64,000 bases of DNA from Photobacterium halotolerans DSM 18316 (GTDB lineage Bacteria > Pseudomonadota > Gammaproteobacteria > Enterobacterales > Vibrionaceae): positions 372,001 through 436,000 of the forward strand of contig NZ_KE384319.1 of assembly GCF_000425165.1 (NCBI RefSeq), read 5' to 3'. The translations under genes were made by a program, and so were the position numbers. Below, in pieces: positions 19,295 through 28,638 of this stretch; positions within the stretch are counted from its first letter, which is position 1; every line of letters starts with the position of its first letter. The notes below the pieces were generated by a model. That model was not told the DNA's origin and did not search any database. It was given only the letters and a program-made list of their open reading frames with translations.

Positions 19295-19811
19295 TTTTAC
19301 CCTTCTCAGATTTTGGAAAAAAACCAAAATTCATTTTTTAATCATAATATCCAACTTAGCCACAAAATATTAAACAGCCAAATTGGTTTGTTGTTTCTAT
19401 ATATTTGTTTCTTGCTCAAAATCACTTTAATAAAATAAAGGTGATCTTGATTCAATTTATATTTGACGCCACCATGACACAAATTTGACACCGTACCGCC
19501 ATTCTATCCGTCAGAATGATTTTTTTGATATGGATTCAAAAACAGCAACTTGTGGCAAGCAAAACCTAACAAAACACTGGGTATTTCAAAGGCGGCCATA
19601 AAAGTCTCATCAATTCATATATAAGAAAACCCTATAAATGAAGATATAATCAACATGTGGACTAACATCACAAATTCAAAATCAATAACTAAAACACAGG
19701 AATTAGCTCAGGCTAGACTTAGCGAAACTAATAGTGGTTTTACCAAAATAGAAGTAAATTAAATTCGCAACAGTTAATAAGTTGCATATGAGTTCTGACG
19801 GATATGCCAAT
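19295..19811. other. Divergent control region between motY and fliM
   Basis: About 500 bases, clearly AT-richer than the flanking genes, with no credible coding frame. It must hold promoters for both the motY-lafK-fliE-J and the fliM-flhA operons. I searched both strands by eye for a sigma-54 -24/-12 element and found no convincing match, so these operons may use sigma-70 and a swarming-specific regulator. Confidence 0.6.
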
Positions 19812-20627
19812 ATGAAAAAAATTGAGTTAAACAGTGCTCAACATTTCCCCACACTGAACGTTGAACATTTAGGGCGCCCAATCCATGTCATCCGGGAAGA
19901 GTTGCAGAAAATCTTCTCGCAGGCAGATTCGTCAATTACCCAGGATTTACAACGCTGGGTGAAAGACAAAAATCTGACCATTAAGCTGGCTGACATTCAA
20001 CTCTCCAACCGGGATGCCACGGATCAAAGCAACAATGCCTCTGTCATTCGCCATGAAGCCGGAGGGCTGATTGAAGCGCAACTGGATACCCAGTTGTTAC
20101 TGGCGCTGTCGGATAAATTTTACAACGCCGATATCGATCGCAGCGATGCCGGTTACGCGAATTCGACGCTGACAGCCAGTGACCTGCGTCTTCAGCAGCG
20201 ATTACTGCAACGTATTTGTTCACTGGTTGCCGATGAGAAGGCGTGGCAACTGACCGATGATGGCATGACTTACGGTGTCGGCTTACTGGCCACTTTCACT
20301 GTGAGCTACCGTAAAAAAGTGGCGGCGTTCCGCCTGTACTTCGATGAAAACATGCTTCAGGTACTGATGGATGATATGGCGTTCCAGACCAACCATCACC
20401 TGAGCGATGATTTCAGGCTCGCGCTGGAGAATACGCCGGTTCAGCTTCATGCCACGCTTTGCCAGAAAAAAATGCCGCTGGATGATGTGCTCAAGCTGCG
20501 TCCTGACGATGTACTGAACATTGATCTCCTCACCAATGTGCCGGTGCGTATCGGACAGGAACATTTATTTAACGGATGCGTGGCCGACAAAGACGGCCAG
20601 CTCGTCCTGATTCTTAAAGATAAATAA
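19812..20627 (+). CDS. fliM: Lateral flagellar switch protein FliM (short form)
   Basis: A 271-residue FliM-like protein (279 if the ATG at 19788 is used; neither start has a strong ribosome site). The C-terminal SPOA domain (TPVQLHATLCQKKMPLDDVLKL...) is clear and the gene precedes fliN. Compared with canonical FliM (about 330-350 residues) the N-terminal CheY-binding motif (LSQDEIDALL) is missing and the middle domain is strongly diverged. It should build the C-ring with FliG and FliN. How it receives chemotaxis signals, if at all, is open. Confidence 0.85.
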   Translation: MKKIELNSAQHFPTLNVEHLGRPIHVIREELQKIFSQADSSITQDLQRWVKDKNLTIKLADIQLSNRDATDQSNNASVIRHEAGGLIEAQLDTQLLLALSDKFYNADIDRSDAGYANSTLTASDLRLQQRLLQRICSLVADEKAWQLTDDGMTYGVGLLATFTVSYRKKVAAFRLYFDENMLQVLMDDMAFQTNHHLSDDFRLALENTPVQLHATLCQKKMPLDDVLKLRPDDVLNIDLLTNVPVRIGQEHLFNGCVADKDGQLVLILKDK

Positions 20628-20647
20628 CACTATTACAGGATTGAAAC

Positions 20648-21055
20648 ATGACTGATTTGAATGAGATGACAGACGTAAACGCATTCAGCGAAGACGATCT
20701 GAACTTTGACGATCTGAATTTGGACCAGCTGGATGATGATATTGAAACCGAGCAGGATTCAGCTGCTTCGCCCTTTATTCCCTATGACGACGTGCCTTCA
20801 CGCGATATCAATTTCTTCAAGAAAATCCCCGTCACTGTCACGCTGGAAGTTTCCAGTACCGAAGTCTCGCTGGGTGAACTGATGAAAGCCGGTGAAGGCA
20901 GCGTGATTGAGCTGGATAAGCTCAACGGCGAACCACTGGATGTCAAAGTCAATGGATCGCTGATGGGCCATGCCGAGGTTGTGGTGGTCAATGATAAATA
21001 TGGTCTGCGCCTGATCGACATCGTGGATTCGCCGCTTAACTCCGTGGAATCCTGA
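20648..21055 (+). CDS. fliN: Lateral flagellar switch protein FliN
   Basis: A 135-residue FliN: an acidic N-terminal stretch (residues 10-40) and a C-terminal SPOA domain (IPVTVTLEVSSTEVSLGELM...GLRLIDIV). It forms the lower rim of the C-ring and docks FliH/FliI. AGGA lies eight bases before the ATG. The stop codon shares a base with the fliP start (TGATG), giving translational coupling. Confidence 0.93.
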   Translation: MTDLNEMTDVNAFSEDDLNFDDLNLDQLDDDIETEQDSAASPFIPYDDVPSRDINFFKKIPVTVTLEVSSTEVSLGELMKAGEGSVIELDKLNGEPLDVKVNGSLMGHAEVVVVNDKYGLRLIDIVDSPLNSVES

Positions 21056-21834
21056 TGATGCTCCGCAGTACCTGTCACCGAATAGCCCGCACAGGCGGGC
21101 TATGTATCACCGGTTTTCTCGTCTTTCTTCTGTCTTCACATCCGGTATTTGCGGCTGAAAGTGGCGGCCTGACACTGATGACAGTGTCTGATGGTGCCGC
21201 CAACCAGGAATACAGCGTCAAGCTGCAGGTGCTGCTGTTAATGACGGCGCTGAGCTTTTTGCCCGCCTTCCTGCTGATGGCCACCAGCTTTACCCGGATT
21301 ATTATCGTGCTGGCCATTTTGCGTCAGGCGCTCGGCCTGCAACAGAGTCCGCCTAACCGGGTGCTGGTCGGCATAGCGCTGGCGTTAACCTTGCTCATCA
21401 TGCGCCCGGTGTGGACAGACGTCTATGAACACGCTTTTAAACCGTATGACGCAGGCCAGATGACCTTGATGGATGCCTTTGCAGTGGCAGAAAAACCCGT
21501 CAAAGATTTCATGCTCAAGCAAACCCAGCAAAGCTCGCTGGAACAAATGCTGCACATTGCCAACGAGCCGATCAATCAAAACGCCGAAGATTTGTCGTTT
21601 GCCGTCGTGTTACCCGCTTTCGTGATCAGTGAGCTGAAAACGGCATTCCAGATTGGTTTCATGTTGTTTATTCCCTTCCTGATTATCGATCTGGTGGTTG
21701 CCAGCGTCTTGATGGCGATGGGTATGATGATGTTGTCACCCCTGATCATTTCTTTGCCGTTCAAGCTGGTTATATTCGTGCTGGCGGATGGCTGGGCAAT
21801 GACGGTTGGCACTCTCGCAGCCAGTTTCGGGTAG
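21055..21834 (+). CDS. fliP: Lateral flagellar export gate protein FliP
   Basis: A 259-residue FliP with a cleavable signal peptide (residues 1-33), then the family signature ATSFTRIIIVLAILRQALGLQQSPPNRVLVG and C-terminal membrane segments ending in DGWAMTVGTLAASF. It forms the export gate pore with FliQ and FliR in the inner membrane within the MS ring. A second ATG immediately follows the first. Confidence 0.96.
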   Translation: MMLRSTCHRIARTGGLCITGFLVFLLSSHPVFAAESGGLTLMTVSDGAANQEYSVKLQVLLLMTALSFLPAFLLMATSFTRIIIVLAILRQALGLQQSPPNRVLVGIALALTLLIMRPVWTDVYEHAFKPYDAGQMTLMDAFAVAEKPVKDFMLKQTQQSSLEQMLHIANEPINQNAEDLSFAVVLPAFVISELKTAFQIGFMLFIPFLIIDLVVASVLMAMGMMMLSPLIISLPFKLVIFVLADGWAMTVGTLAASFG

Positions 21835-21843
21835 GAGAACAAC

Positions 21844-22113
21844 ATGACACCGGAACTCGCTGTTACCCTGTTTTCAGATGCTGTGTGGATGATCATCACC
21901 ATTGTGACGGTACTGGTCATTCCGGGGCTGCTTGTCGGGCTGCTGATTGCCGTGTTTCAGGCGGCAACACAGATTAATGAGCAGACCCTGAGCTTTCTTC
22001 CGCGTTTATTGGTGACCCTGCTGATGGTGATTTTCGCCGGCCACTGGATGATCCGTAAACTCGTCGACCTGTTCACCTATCTGTTCCATAACATTCCGGG
22101 AATGATTGGCTGA
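21844..22113 (+). CDS. fliQ: Lateral flagellar export gate protein FliQ
   Basis: An 89-residue protein with two membrane segments and the FliQ pattern (LVGLLIAVFQAATQINEQTLSFLPR). Part of the FliPQR export gate. GGAG lies before the start and the stop overlaps the fliR start (TGATG). Confidence 0.96.
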   Translation: MTPELAVTLFSDAVWMIITIVTVLVIPGLLVGLLIAVFQAATQINEQTLSFLPRLLVTLLMVIFAGHWMIRKLVDLFTYLFHNIPGMIG

Positions 22114-22892
22114 TGGATCTGACCTTTGCGCAAATCACAGCCTGGCTGGGGCAAGTCTGGTGGCCCTTTTTCCGCCTCGGGGCGGCGCTCGTGGCTATGC
22201 CCTTTTTTGGCGACGGCGCCATTCCGATTTGGATAAGACTGCTTTTTGCCTTGTCGATCAGCATTCTGATTGCGCCGCTGATGCCAGCGATGCCAGCTGT
22301 GGATCCCCTTTCCCTTAAAGCACTGGTGCTCGCCTTCGAGCAAGCGATCTGGGGAGTGTTCTTCGGATTTATCATACACCTGTTATTCAACACCATGACC
22401 ATGCTCGGGCAGATTGTCTCTATGCAGATGGGCCTGAGCATGGCGATCATGAATGACCCGGTGAACGGCATGTCTGTCGCCCTGCTCGGCCGCCTGTTCC
22501 TGATGTTCAGCACCTTGCTTTTTCTGGCACTGGACGGCCATCTGATCGTGATTGATATTCTGGTCCAGAGCTTTCATGTCTGGCCTGTCGGCTCAGGTAT
22601 CAGTGAAGCGACGCTGCACCAGATTCTGTCCATGGTCGGCTGGATGTTCGCCTCTGCACTGGCGCTGGCCTTACCCGCCATCGTTTCCATGCTGCTGGCT
22701 AACATCAGTTTTGGCGTCATGAACCGGGCCGCGCCCAGCCTGAACGTGTACGCCTTAGGCTTTCCCATGACCATGCTTCTGGGCCTGTTCAGTATTCTCA
22801 TTGCTATCAGCGGTGTACCCAGCCGCTATACCCAGTTCGTGCATACCACCTTGCAGGAACTGACCTATTATGTCGCAGGAAACGGCCTATGA
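22113..22892 (+). CDS. fliR: Lateral flagellar export gate protein FliR
   Basis: A 259-residue protein with about six hydrophobic segments. MQMGLSMAIMNDP in the middle and the C-terminal ALALPAIVSMLLANISFGVMNRAAPSLNV pattern are characteristic of FliR/SctT. It completes the export gate with FliP and FliQ. It overlaps flhB at ATGA. Confidence 0.95.
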   Translation: MDLTFAQITAWLGQVWWPFFRLGAALVAMPFFGDGAIPIWIRLLFALSISILIAPLMPAMPAVDPLSLKALVLAFEQAIWGVFFGFIIHLLFNTMTMLGQIVSMQMGLSMAIMNDPVNGMSVALLGRLFLMFSTLLFLALDGHLIVIDILVQSFHVWPVGSGISEATLHQILSMVGWMFASALALALPAIVSMLLANISFGVMNRAAPSLNVYALGFPMTMLLGLFSILIAISGVPSRYTQFVHTTLQELTYYVAGNGL

Positions 22893-24016
22893 GTGACCAG
22901 AGTACGCAGGACAAAACAGAAAAAGCCACGCCCCAGAAAATCCGTAAAGCCAGAGAGCAGGGGCAGATCCCACGGGCCAAAGATCTCACCGCCGCGGTGA
23001 TTTTTATCGTTGTGGTGTATTTCTTCTCGGTCCAGCTTGAGGCCATCTGGGATGCACTCAGCGGTGTGTTCCGGTTCAACATGCAACTGACCCGCGAAGA
23101 CTTGCAGTCGCCCTGGCAAGGCATAGAACATATGGGGCAAAGCCTGGCTATTTTGATAGAACTGTTGCTGCCACTGTTTGCGGTCATACTGTTAGCGGCC
23201 ATCGCGGGAAGTCTGATGCTGGGCGGCTGGCTGTTCTACCCTGCCGGTGTGCTGCCAAAACTGTCGAAGATCAGCCCGATTGCCGGCATTAAACGTATGT
23301 TCTCGATACGCTCACTGGTTGAGCTGCTGAAATCAACCCTCAAAGTGACCGTTATCTTTTTGCTGCTCTATACCTATCTGGATTCTCATCTGGCTGAACT
23401 GATGGCGATGCAGAACCTGCCTTTGCGCCAGGGCGTTGTCGCCGTCATGAGTATCCTTTTTCACGGTGTGCTGCTGATGGGCGTTGCGCTGATCATTTTT
23501 GGCTTGCTTGATGTGCCCTACCAGCGTTGGGAGCACTTAAAGCAGCTGAAAATGACCAAGCAGGAAACCAAGGAAGAATACAAAAACAACGAAGGCCGGC
23601 CGGAAGTGAAACAGCGTATCCGCCAGATTCAGCAGCAGTTTGCACGACGTAAAGTGGAAAAAACCGTGCCGCAGGCAGATGTGGTGATCACCAACCCAAC
23701 CCACTATGCGGTCGCCATCAAATACGATCCGACTATGTACGATGCCCCTTTCGTGGTGGCCAAAGGGGTGGATGAAATGGCCCTGCATATTCAGCGTATC
23801 GCCCGCGAGAACAACGTGGAAATACTGAATTCGCCGCCACTTACGCGTGCTATTTACCATACCACTCAGTTGGAACAGGCCGTGCCGAACCAGCTGTATA
23901 TCGCCGTGGCGCACATTCTGACTTATGTCATGCAGCTCAAAGCTTTCCGTACCGGGAAAGGCGGCAAACCACAGGCATTACCGACTTTTGCGATTCCACG
24001 CCACTTACAGTATTAA
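22889..24016 (+). CDS. flhB: Lateral flagellar export switch protein FlhB
   Basis: A 375-residue FlhB: four membrane segments in the first 210 residues, a charged linker (RWEHLKQLKMTKQETKEEYK) and the cytoplasmic autocleavage domain with the NPTH motif intact (269-272, cleavage between N and P). It switches export specificity from rod/hook to filament substrates when the FliK ruler signals. The N-terminus (MSDQSTQDKTEKATPQKIRKAREQG without the spaces of a signal peptide) fits the family. Confidence 0.96.
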   Translation: MSDQSTQDKTEKATPQKIRKAREQGQIPRAKDLTAAVIFIVVVYFFSVQLEAIWDALSGVFRFNMQLTREDLQSPWQGIEHMGQSLAILIELLLPLFAVILLAAIAGSLMLGGWLFYPAGVLPKLSKISPIAGIKRMFSIRSLVELLKSTLKVTVIFLLLYTYLDSHLAELMAMQNLPLRQGVVAVMSILFHGVLLMGVALIIFGLLDVPYQRWEHLKQLKMTKQETKEEYKNNEGRPEVKQRIRQIQQQFARRKVEKTVPQADVVITNPTHYAVAIKYDPTMYDAPFVVAKGVDEMALHIQRIARENNVEILNSPPLTRAIYHTTQLEQAVPNQLYIAVAHILTYVMQLKAFRTGKGGKPQALPTFAIPRHLQY

Positions 24017-24037
24017 GGCAGGAGAGAGATCAAACCC

Positions 24038-26131
24038 ATGTTAAACAGGCTACCTAAATTTAACCATTTAAAGCGCAGCTACATCAGCATTCCTGCTGCG
24101 CTGCTCATGATACTGGCCATGGTCATGCTGCCCCTGCCTCCTATGCTGCTGGACGCCATGTTCACCTTCAACATAGTGCTGGCTATCATGGTGCTGCTGG
24201 TCAGTACCACGGCAAAACGACCACTGGATTTTTCTATCTTCCCGACCATCTTGCTGGTCGCTACGCTGCTGCGTCTGACGCTGAACGTAGCGTCAACGCG
24301 GGTCGTGTTGCTTGAAGGTCACAACGGCGGCGATGCGGCCGGTAAAGTGATTCAGGCATTTGGTGAAGTGGTGATCGGCGGTAACTATGTCGTCGGTCTG
24401 GTGGTCTTTGTCATTCTGATGATCATCAACTTCGTGGTGATTACCAAAGGTGGCGAGCGTATTTCAGAAGTCGCGGCCCGATTTACCCTCGACGCCCTGC
24501 CGGGTAAACAAATGGCGATTGATGCCGATTTGAATGCCGGTTTGATCGATCAGGAACGCGCCAAACTGCGCCGGAAAGAAGTCGCCAATGAAGCGGATTT
24601 CTACGGTTCGATGGACGGTGCGTCAAAATTCGTCCGTGGCGATGCCATCGCCGGCCTGCTGATTCTGTTCATCAATATTATTGGTGGTGTCAGTATTGGC
24701 GTGTTCGAATACGATATGACGGGCGCAGATGCGTTCAAAACCTTTGCCTTGCTGACTATCGGTGACGGTCTGGTTGCACAGATCCCGTCCCTGCTGCTGG
24801 CCACCTCAGCGGCGATTATCGTGACGCGCATCAATGACAGCGACGATGACATGGCTGAGTCGATGCGCAGCCAGCTGCTCGCTTCCCCGACCACTTTGTT
24901 TACTGCCGCCGCGATTATGGCGATTGTCGGCAGTGTGCCCGGAATGCCGCATCTGGCATTCTATGCGTTCGCTGGCGTACTGGCCTATTCGGGCTGGCGG
25001 CAACTCAAATCACCCACCCATGATGATCAGCTGGAACAGGTTGAACAACTTGGCTACGCCATGCGCCGTGAAAGCGAGCAGGTGCTGGCCTGGGATGATA
25101 TTCCGCATGTTCAGAGCCTGTCGCTGCACCTGGGTTTTCGCCTGGTTCATCTGGTCAATAAAGATCAGGGCGCGCCGCTGTCGCAGCGGATCCGGGGGAT
25201 TCGTAAAACCCTGTCCGAGCAAGTGGGTTATCTGCTGCCTGAAGTCAGTATTCAGGACAACCTCAGCCTGCGGCCAAACCAGTACACCATCGCCGTACAG
25301 GGTGAGATAGTCGAACAGGGTGAAATTGAACCGGATCGCCTGATGGCCATTGCTGTGGGTGAAACCTACGGTGACATTGACGGCATCCTGGGGACTGACC
25401 CGGCCTATCAGTTACCCGCGGTCTGGATTGAACCCGGCGACAAAGCCAAGGCACTGAATATGGGTTATCAGGTTATTGATGACGCCACCGTCATCGCTAC
25501 GCACCTCAGTAAGGTAATGAAGAACAACCTGGCCGATCTGTTCACCCACGACGATGTCGACAACATGATCCACCGCTTGTCACTGCAGGCACCGAAACTG
25601 GCCGAGGCGCTGGGCAATGTCATGACACCAGCTCAGCAACTCAAGGTGTTCCGTCACTTGCTGCAGGATCAGGTGCCGGTCAAAGATATCCGCACCATCG
25701 CCAACACCATGCTCGACAGTGCAGAAAATACCAAAGATCCTATCTTGCTGGCTGCCGATGTGCGCTGTAGTTTACGCCGCACTTTAGTCAACCTGATCAA
25801 CGGTGACCGCAAAGATCTGAACGTGTACACCTTGTCTGATGATCTGGAGCAAATTTTGCTGAAATCTCTGCAGCAGGCACAGTCAAACGGCCAGGCCATG
25901 CTGGACAGTTTTCCGGTTGAGCCCAATATCCTTCAGCAATTCCAGCAAAACCTGCCATTAGTCAAACAGCAGCTTAAGCAGCAAAATCTGCCTCCGGTTC
26001 TGCTGGTGATGCCACAACTTCGGCCACTTCTGTCACGTTATGCGCGTACATTTGCACAAGGTCTGGCGGTCTTGTCTTATAATGAGATTCCAGAACACAA
26101 GCAAATCAATGTGGTAGGAAACCTTGGCTAA
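24038..26131 (+). CDS. flhA: Lateral flagellar export protein FlhA
   Basis: A 697-residue FlhA with eight predicted membrane segments in the first 320 residues, including the conserved FHIPEP-family cytoplasmic loop (TLDALPGKQMAIDADLNAGLI), followed by the large cytoplasmic ring domain that receives chaperone-substrate complexes. A good ribosome site (GCAGGAGAGAG) precedes the ATG. It is the largest gate component and uses the proton gradient for export. It overlaps the next gene by 8 bases. Confidence 0.97.
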   Translation: MLNRLPKFNHLKRSYISIPAALLMILAMVMLPLPPMLLDAMFTFNIVLAIMVLLVSTTAKRPLDFSIFPTILLVATLLRLTLNVASTRVVLLEGHNGGDAAGKVIQAFGEVVIGGNYVVGLVVFVILMIINFVVITKGGERISEVAARFTLDALPGKQMAIDADLNAGLIDQERAKLRRKEVANEADFYGSMDGASKFVRGDAIAGLLILFINIIGGVSIGVFEYDMTGADAFKTFALLTIGDGLVAQIPSLLLATSAAIIVTRINDSDDDMAESMRSQLLASPTTLFTAAAIMAIVGSVPGMPHLAFYAFAGVLAYSGWRQLKSPTHDDQLEQVEQLGYAMRRESEQVLAWDDIPHVQSLSLHLGFRLVHLVNKDQGAPLSQRIRGIRKTLSEQVGYLLPEVSIQDNLSLRPNQYTIAVQGEIVEQGEIEPDRLMAIAVGETYGDIDGILGTDPAYQLPAVWIEPGDKAKALNMGYQVIDDATVIATHLSKVMKNNLADLFTHDDVDNMIHRLSLQAPKLAEALGNVMTPAQQLKVFRHLLQDQVPVKDIRTIANTMLDSAENTKDPILLAADVRCSLRRTLVNLINGDRKDLNVYTLSDDLEQILLKSLQQAQSNGQAMLDSFPVEPNILQQFQQNLPLVKQQLKQQNLPPVLLVMPQLRPLLSRYARTFAQGLAVLSYNEIPEHKQINVVGNLG

Positions 26132-26930
26132 GTTGTTTACCGATGCCGCGTTAGGCGAGCATGCACGCGGGCTGCTGATTCAGGCAGCCCGGACTCCGGA
26201 TGATCACATTCTGCTTGAGGCCATGCAGCACAATGATATACGTCATGTCTGCCAGCCGATAAGACACACAGAAACCAACGAGGTCACATTCCAGCACCTC
26301 ACTTTACGGTTCGGCAGCAATAACGAGCAGAGTGTCTACCGTTTCGATCTGTCGGAAGAGATGCGTTATGCGCTGGATCTGTTCGGGCTGCTGCTGGCTG
26401 TCAGGCACATTAAATTTCAGCAGGAAACCATCCACGCCAGCCTGATTAATCCGTTAGTTGTGCCCCTGCAGGTGGAAACCTTACTGAAATGGGAACCCGG
26501 CCAGCATTTTTTGTCTTCCCTGTTTGAACATCATAGCCAGGCGATGCAGGACGTCGTGCCCTGCATCCAGCTTTTTCAATCCGATTCAGATACCGGGCAA
26601 TTGGGTCAGCTGCTGGCCTGGCTACATGATACCTGCCCGGCTTTTTGGGTCGATATCAGGCTGCCAACGGCCTATCTTCCTCTGCTGGAAGCATATCCAC
26701 CCGCAGCCATCAAAATCGCCCAATTCAATGAAGACACCAGTTTCAAGCAAGGCTTGCTGCCGGTCATCCGTTTTTTGAAACAATGCCATGTCGAGTTTGT
26801 CGCCGGGCGTGTGGCCACGCAATACGATCTGGTCCGCTTCCGCCGTCTTGGCGCGGGTTATTATTTCGGGTACATCAGCGATATACCCACCTCCTTCTCC
26901 GCGCCGAGAAAATTTAAACTCGTTAAATAG
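26124..26930 (+). CDS. Degenerate EAL-like protein in the lateral flagellar operon
   Basis: A 268-residue soluble protein starting with TTG at 26124 (AGGAAA just upstream), overlapping flhA. The layout follows an EAL domain: VCQPI (YQPI), EVTFQHLTLR where EALLR should be, an INPLVVPL strand, AIKIAQFN where IKIDRSFV should be, then FVAGRVATQYDLVRFRRLGAGYYFGYISDIP in place of the VAEGVET...QGYYFS end. Nearly all catalytic and metal-binding acids are missing (no EAL, DDFGTG or AEGVE), so it should not hydrolyse cyclic-di-GMP. I infer a protein-interaction or nucleotide-binding regulator working with the lateral export apparatus or its gene control, comparable in idea to the inactive EAL regulator YdiV. 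Confidence 0.75.
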   Translation: MAKLFTDAALGEHARGLLIQAARTPDDHILLEAMQHNDIRHVCQPIRHTETNEVTFQHLTLRFGSNNEQSVYRFDLSEEMRYALDLFGLLLAVRHIKFQQETIHASLINPLVVPLQVETLLKWEPGQHFLSSLFEHHSQAMQDVVPCIQLFQSDSDTGQLGQLLAWLHDTCPAFWVDIRLPTAYLPLLEAYPPAAIKIAQFNEDTSFKQGLLPVIRFLKQCHVEFVAGRVATQYDLVRFRRLGAGYYFGYISDIPTSFSAPRKFKLVK

Positions 26931-26950
26931 CCCCTCAACACTTTTATGTA

Positions 26951-26983
26951 CAACGCCAGCACGTCAGCTGGCGTTTTGCTTTC
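26951..26983 (+). terminator. Terminator after the fliM-flhA operon
   Basis: Stem ACGCCAGC with GCTGGCGT around a six-base loop, then TTTTGCTTT. It ends the export-gate operon before lafA. Confidence 0.82.
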
Positions 26984-27398
26984 TGCCGATGTCTGCAAAT
27001 ATTGGATCCCGATTCCAACTCTTTGCTCCCTTTTTACCTGCCTCTTTTCTGTCTTTACGTAATCGTTCACCCACTCAGGGGTAGACCATTTACTCTAACC
27101 AACACTACAACTGATTATTTCATTGCCAGGTTTAATAAAATTGAAACATCACATCATGGGTCATGCAGCTGGAAACTGTGAATTTAGCAAATTTTCCAAA
27201 ATTTATTTTAGCATTCCATATAAAAATCAAGTTATTGATTTTAAATGAATTAGATCCGTTTTCATCAGGCAAAAAACCGCTAAACATCAAGATAAAATCA
27301 TTTTTTTTCACTTTTCTGATTAATGTTCTCAGAGCCTCTTCCGCCTCATATTAGCGAGTAGGAATAACGGCCACACAGAACAACAAACTGATTTGTGT
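26984..27398. other. AT-rich leader region before lafA
   Basis: About 400 bases with no credible gene, distinctly AT-rich from 27120 to 27350. It probably contains binding sites that control the highly expressed flagellin gene. A possible sigma-28 element lies at its end. Confidence 0.4.
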
Positions 27399-27406
27399 GC
27401 CGATAT
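27380..27406 (+). promoter_or_regulatory. Candidate sigma-28 (LafS) promoter of lafA
   Basis: GCCGATAT at 27399-27406 differs by one base from the sigma-28 -10 consensus GCCGATAA and lies 38 bases before the flagellin ATG. The matching -35 (TAAA) is poor, with only ACAA/CAAA at the expected distance. Confidence 0.45.
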
Positions 27407-27443
27407 AAACCAATATAAAGAAGCAATACTTAGGAGAATTTTC

Positions 27444-28307
27444 ATGGCTCTATCAATGCACACCAACTACGCATCTCTGGTTACGCAAAACACCCTGAAC
27501 GGCACAGGTAACATGCTGAACACGGCCATGGAGCGTCTGGCGACTGGCTACCGTATCAACTCTGCTGCTGATGATGCTGCTGGTCTGCAAATCGCAAGCC
27601 GCCTGGAAGCACAAACCCGCGGCATGTCTGTTGCCATGCGCAACTCTCAGGACGGCATCTCTATGCTGCAAACTGCAGAAGGTGCACTGGACGAAGCTAC
27701 CAACATCCTGTTCCGTATGAAGGATCTGTCAACTCAGGCTGCAAACGGTACAAACAGTAAAGCAGACCAAGATTCACTAAACAAAGAGTTCACTGAACTA
27801 TCTTCTGAGTTAAACAGCATTATGACTAACACTCAGTATGCTGGTGAAGCACTCTTTGATGCTGCTGGTTTGAAAGGTGGCAGTCTTACCCTGCAAATTG
27901 GTAACACTACTACTGAAGTTCTGAGTTTAGCAAATGTTGACACCGATGTTATTGCAGCGTTTACTGCAATCAGTGGTAACCCATTTACAGCATTCGGTGG
28001 TGGTGCTGATGTAGCAACGGACCAAACTAATGCGCAAACTGCGATGGGTGAAGTAACTGCTGCTCTTGATGTACTAGGTACAGCACGTGCAGCAATGGGT
28101 GCGAACATCAACCGCCTGGAACACACCATCACTAACCTGGGCAACATGGTTGAGAACACCTCTGCTGCGAAAGGCCGTATCATGGATGCTGATTTCGCGG
28201 TTGAAACCTCTAACATGACTAAGAACCAGATGCTGATGCAAGCCGGTACTTCTGTACTGTCTCAAACTAACCAGCTGTCTGGCATGGCAATGTCTCTGCT
28301 GCGCTAA
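27444..28307 (+). CDS. lafA: Lateral flagellin LafA
   Basis: A 287-residue flagellin. The N-terminal D0/D1 part ([19 protein letters not shown]...[23 protein letters not shown]) and C-terminal part ([43 protein letters not shown]) are typical of Vibrionaceae lateral flagellins. The central surface region (about residues 100-205) is short. The ATG at 27444 follows TAGGAG at eight bases; an in-frame upstream extension is not flagellin-like. The centre is visibly richer in A/T and uses different codons from the ends, which suggests exchange of the exposed domain. It forms the swarming filament. Confidence 0.97.
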   Translation: MALSMHTNYASLVTQNTLNGTGNMLNTAMERLATGYRINSAADDAAGLQIASRLEAQTRGMSVAMRNSQDGISMLQTAEGALDEATNILFRMKDLSTQAANGTNSKADQDSLNKEFTELSSELNSIMTNTQYAGEALFDAAGLKGGSLTLQIGNTTTEVLSLANVDTDVIAAFTAISGNPFTAFGGGADVATDQTNAQTAMGEVTAALDVLGTARAAMGANINRLEHTITNLGNMVENTSAAKGRIMDADFAVETSNMTKNQMLMQAGTSVLSQTNQLSGMAMSLLR

Positions 28308-28353
28308 TCAACTGATTAGTCTCAGATACCTAGTCAAAGTCACTCCAATGTTC

Positions 28354-28381
28354 AAAGCCCCGATTTTCGGGGCTTTTTTTC
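28354..28381 (+). terminator. Terminator after lafA
   Basis: AAGCCCCGA-TTT-TCGGGGCTT hairpin followed by eight T; a very strong terminator, fitting a highly expressed flagellin gene. Confidence 0.95.
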
Positions 28382-28416
28382 GTCCCACCCCTGAATACTC
28401 CACCCCATTCTTATCA

Positions 28417-28513
28417 GGACAGACACATCATTCATTAGGACAGACACGTAAATTTAAAGGCGACTGTCCCTTTACGTCACAGGCGGGGAGCACTGACAAG
28501 GACAGGCACATTA
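28417..28513. repeat. REP-like repeat cluster upstream of the transposase
   Basis: Contains a hairpin unit at 28449-28480 (AAAGG, loop CGACTGTC, CCTTT, flanked by a longer imperfect match) plus GGACAGACAC twice (28419 and 28439) and GGACAGGCAC once. The same GACTGTCC unit recurs downstream of the transposase gene, so the gene is bracketed by its probable substrate repeats. Confidence 0.75.
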
Positions 28514-28638
28514 AGAAAAATACAACGTCATCAATTTCATGATTTTCATACACATCCCCAAATTCTGAACTTCCCCCATTACATCTGCGCTAAAACAAAT
28601 ATACTGTGGATTTATCCAGCACAACTCAATCATTACCT

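Noticed and set aside
19530-19600. Sigma-54 promoter candidates in the motY-fliM gap (GTGGCAAGC and CTGGGTATTTCAAAGGC)
   Set aside because: The first lacks GC at the correct distance; the second has the spacing but none of the other consensus bases.
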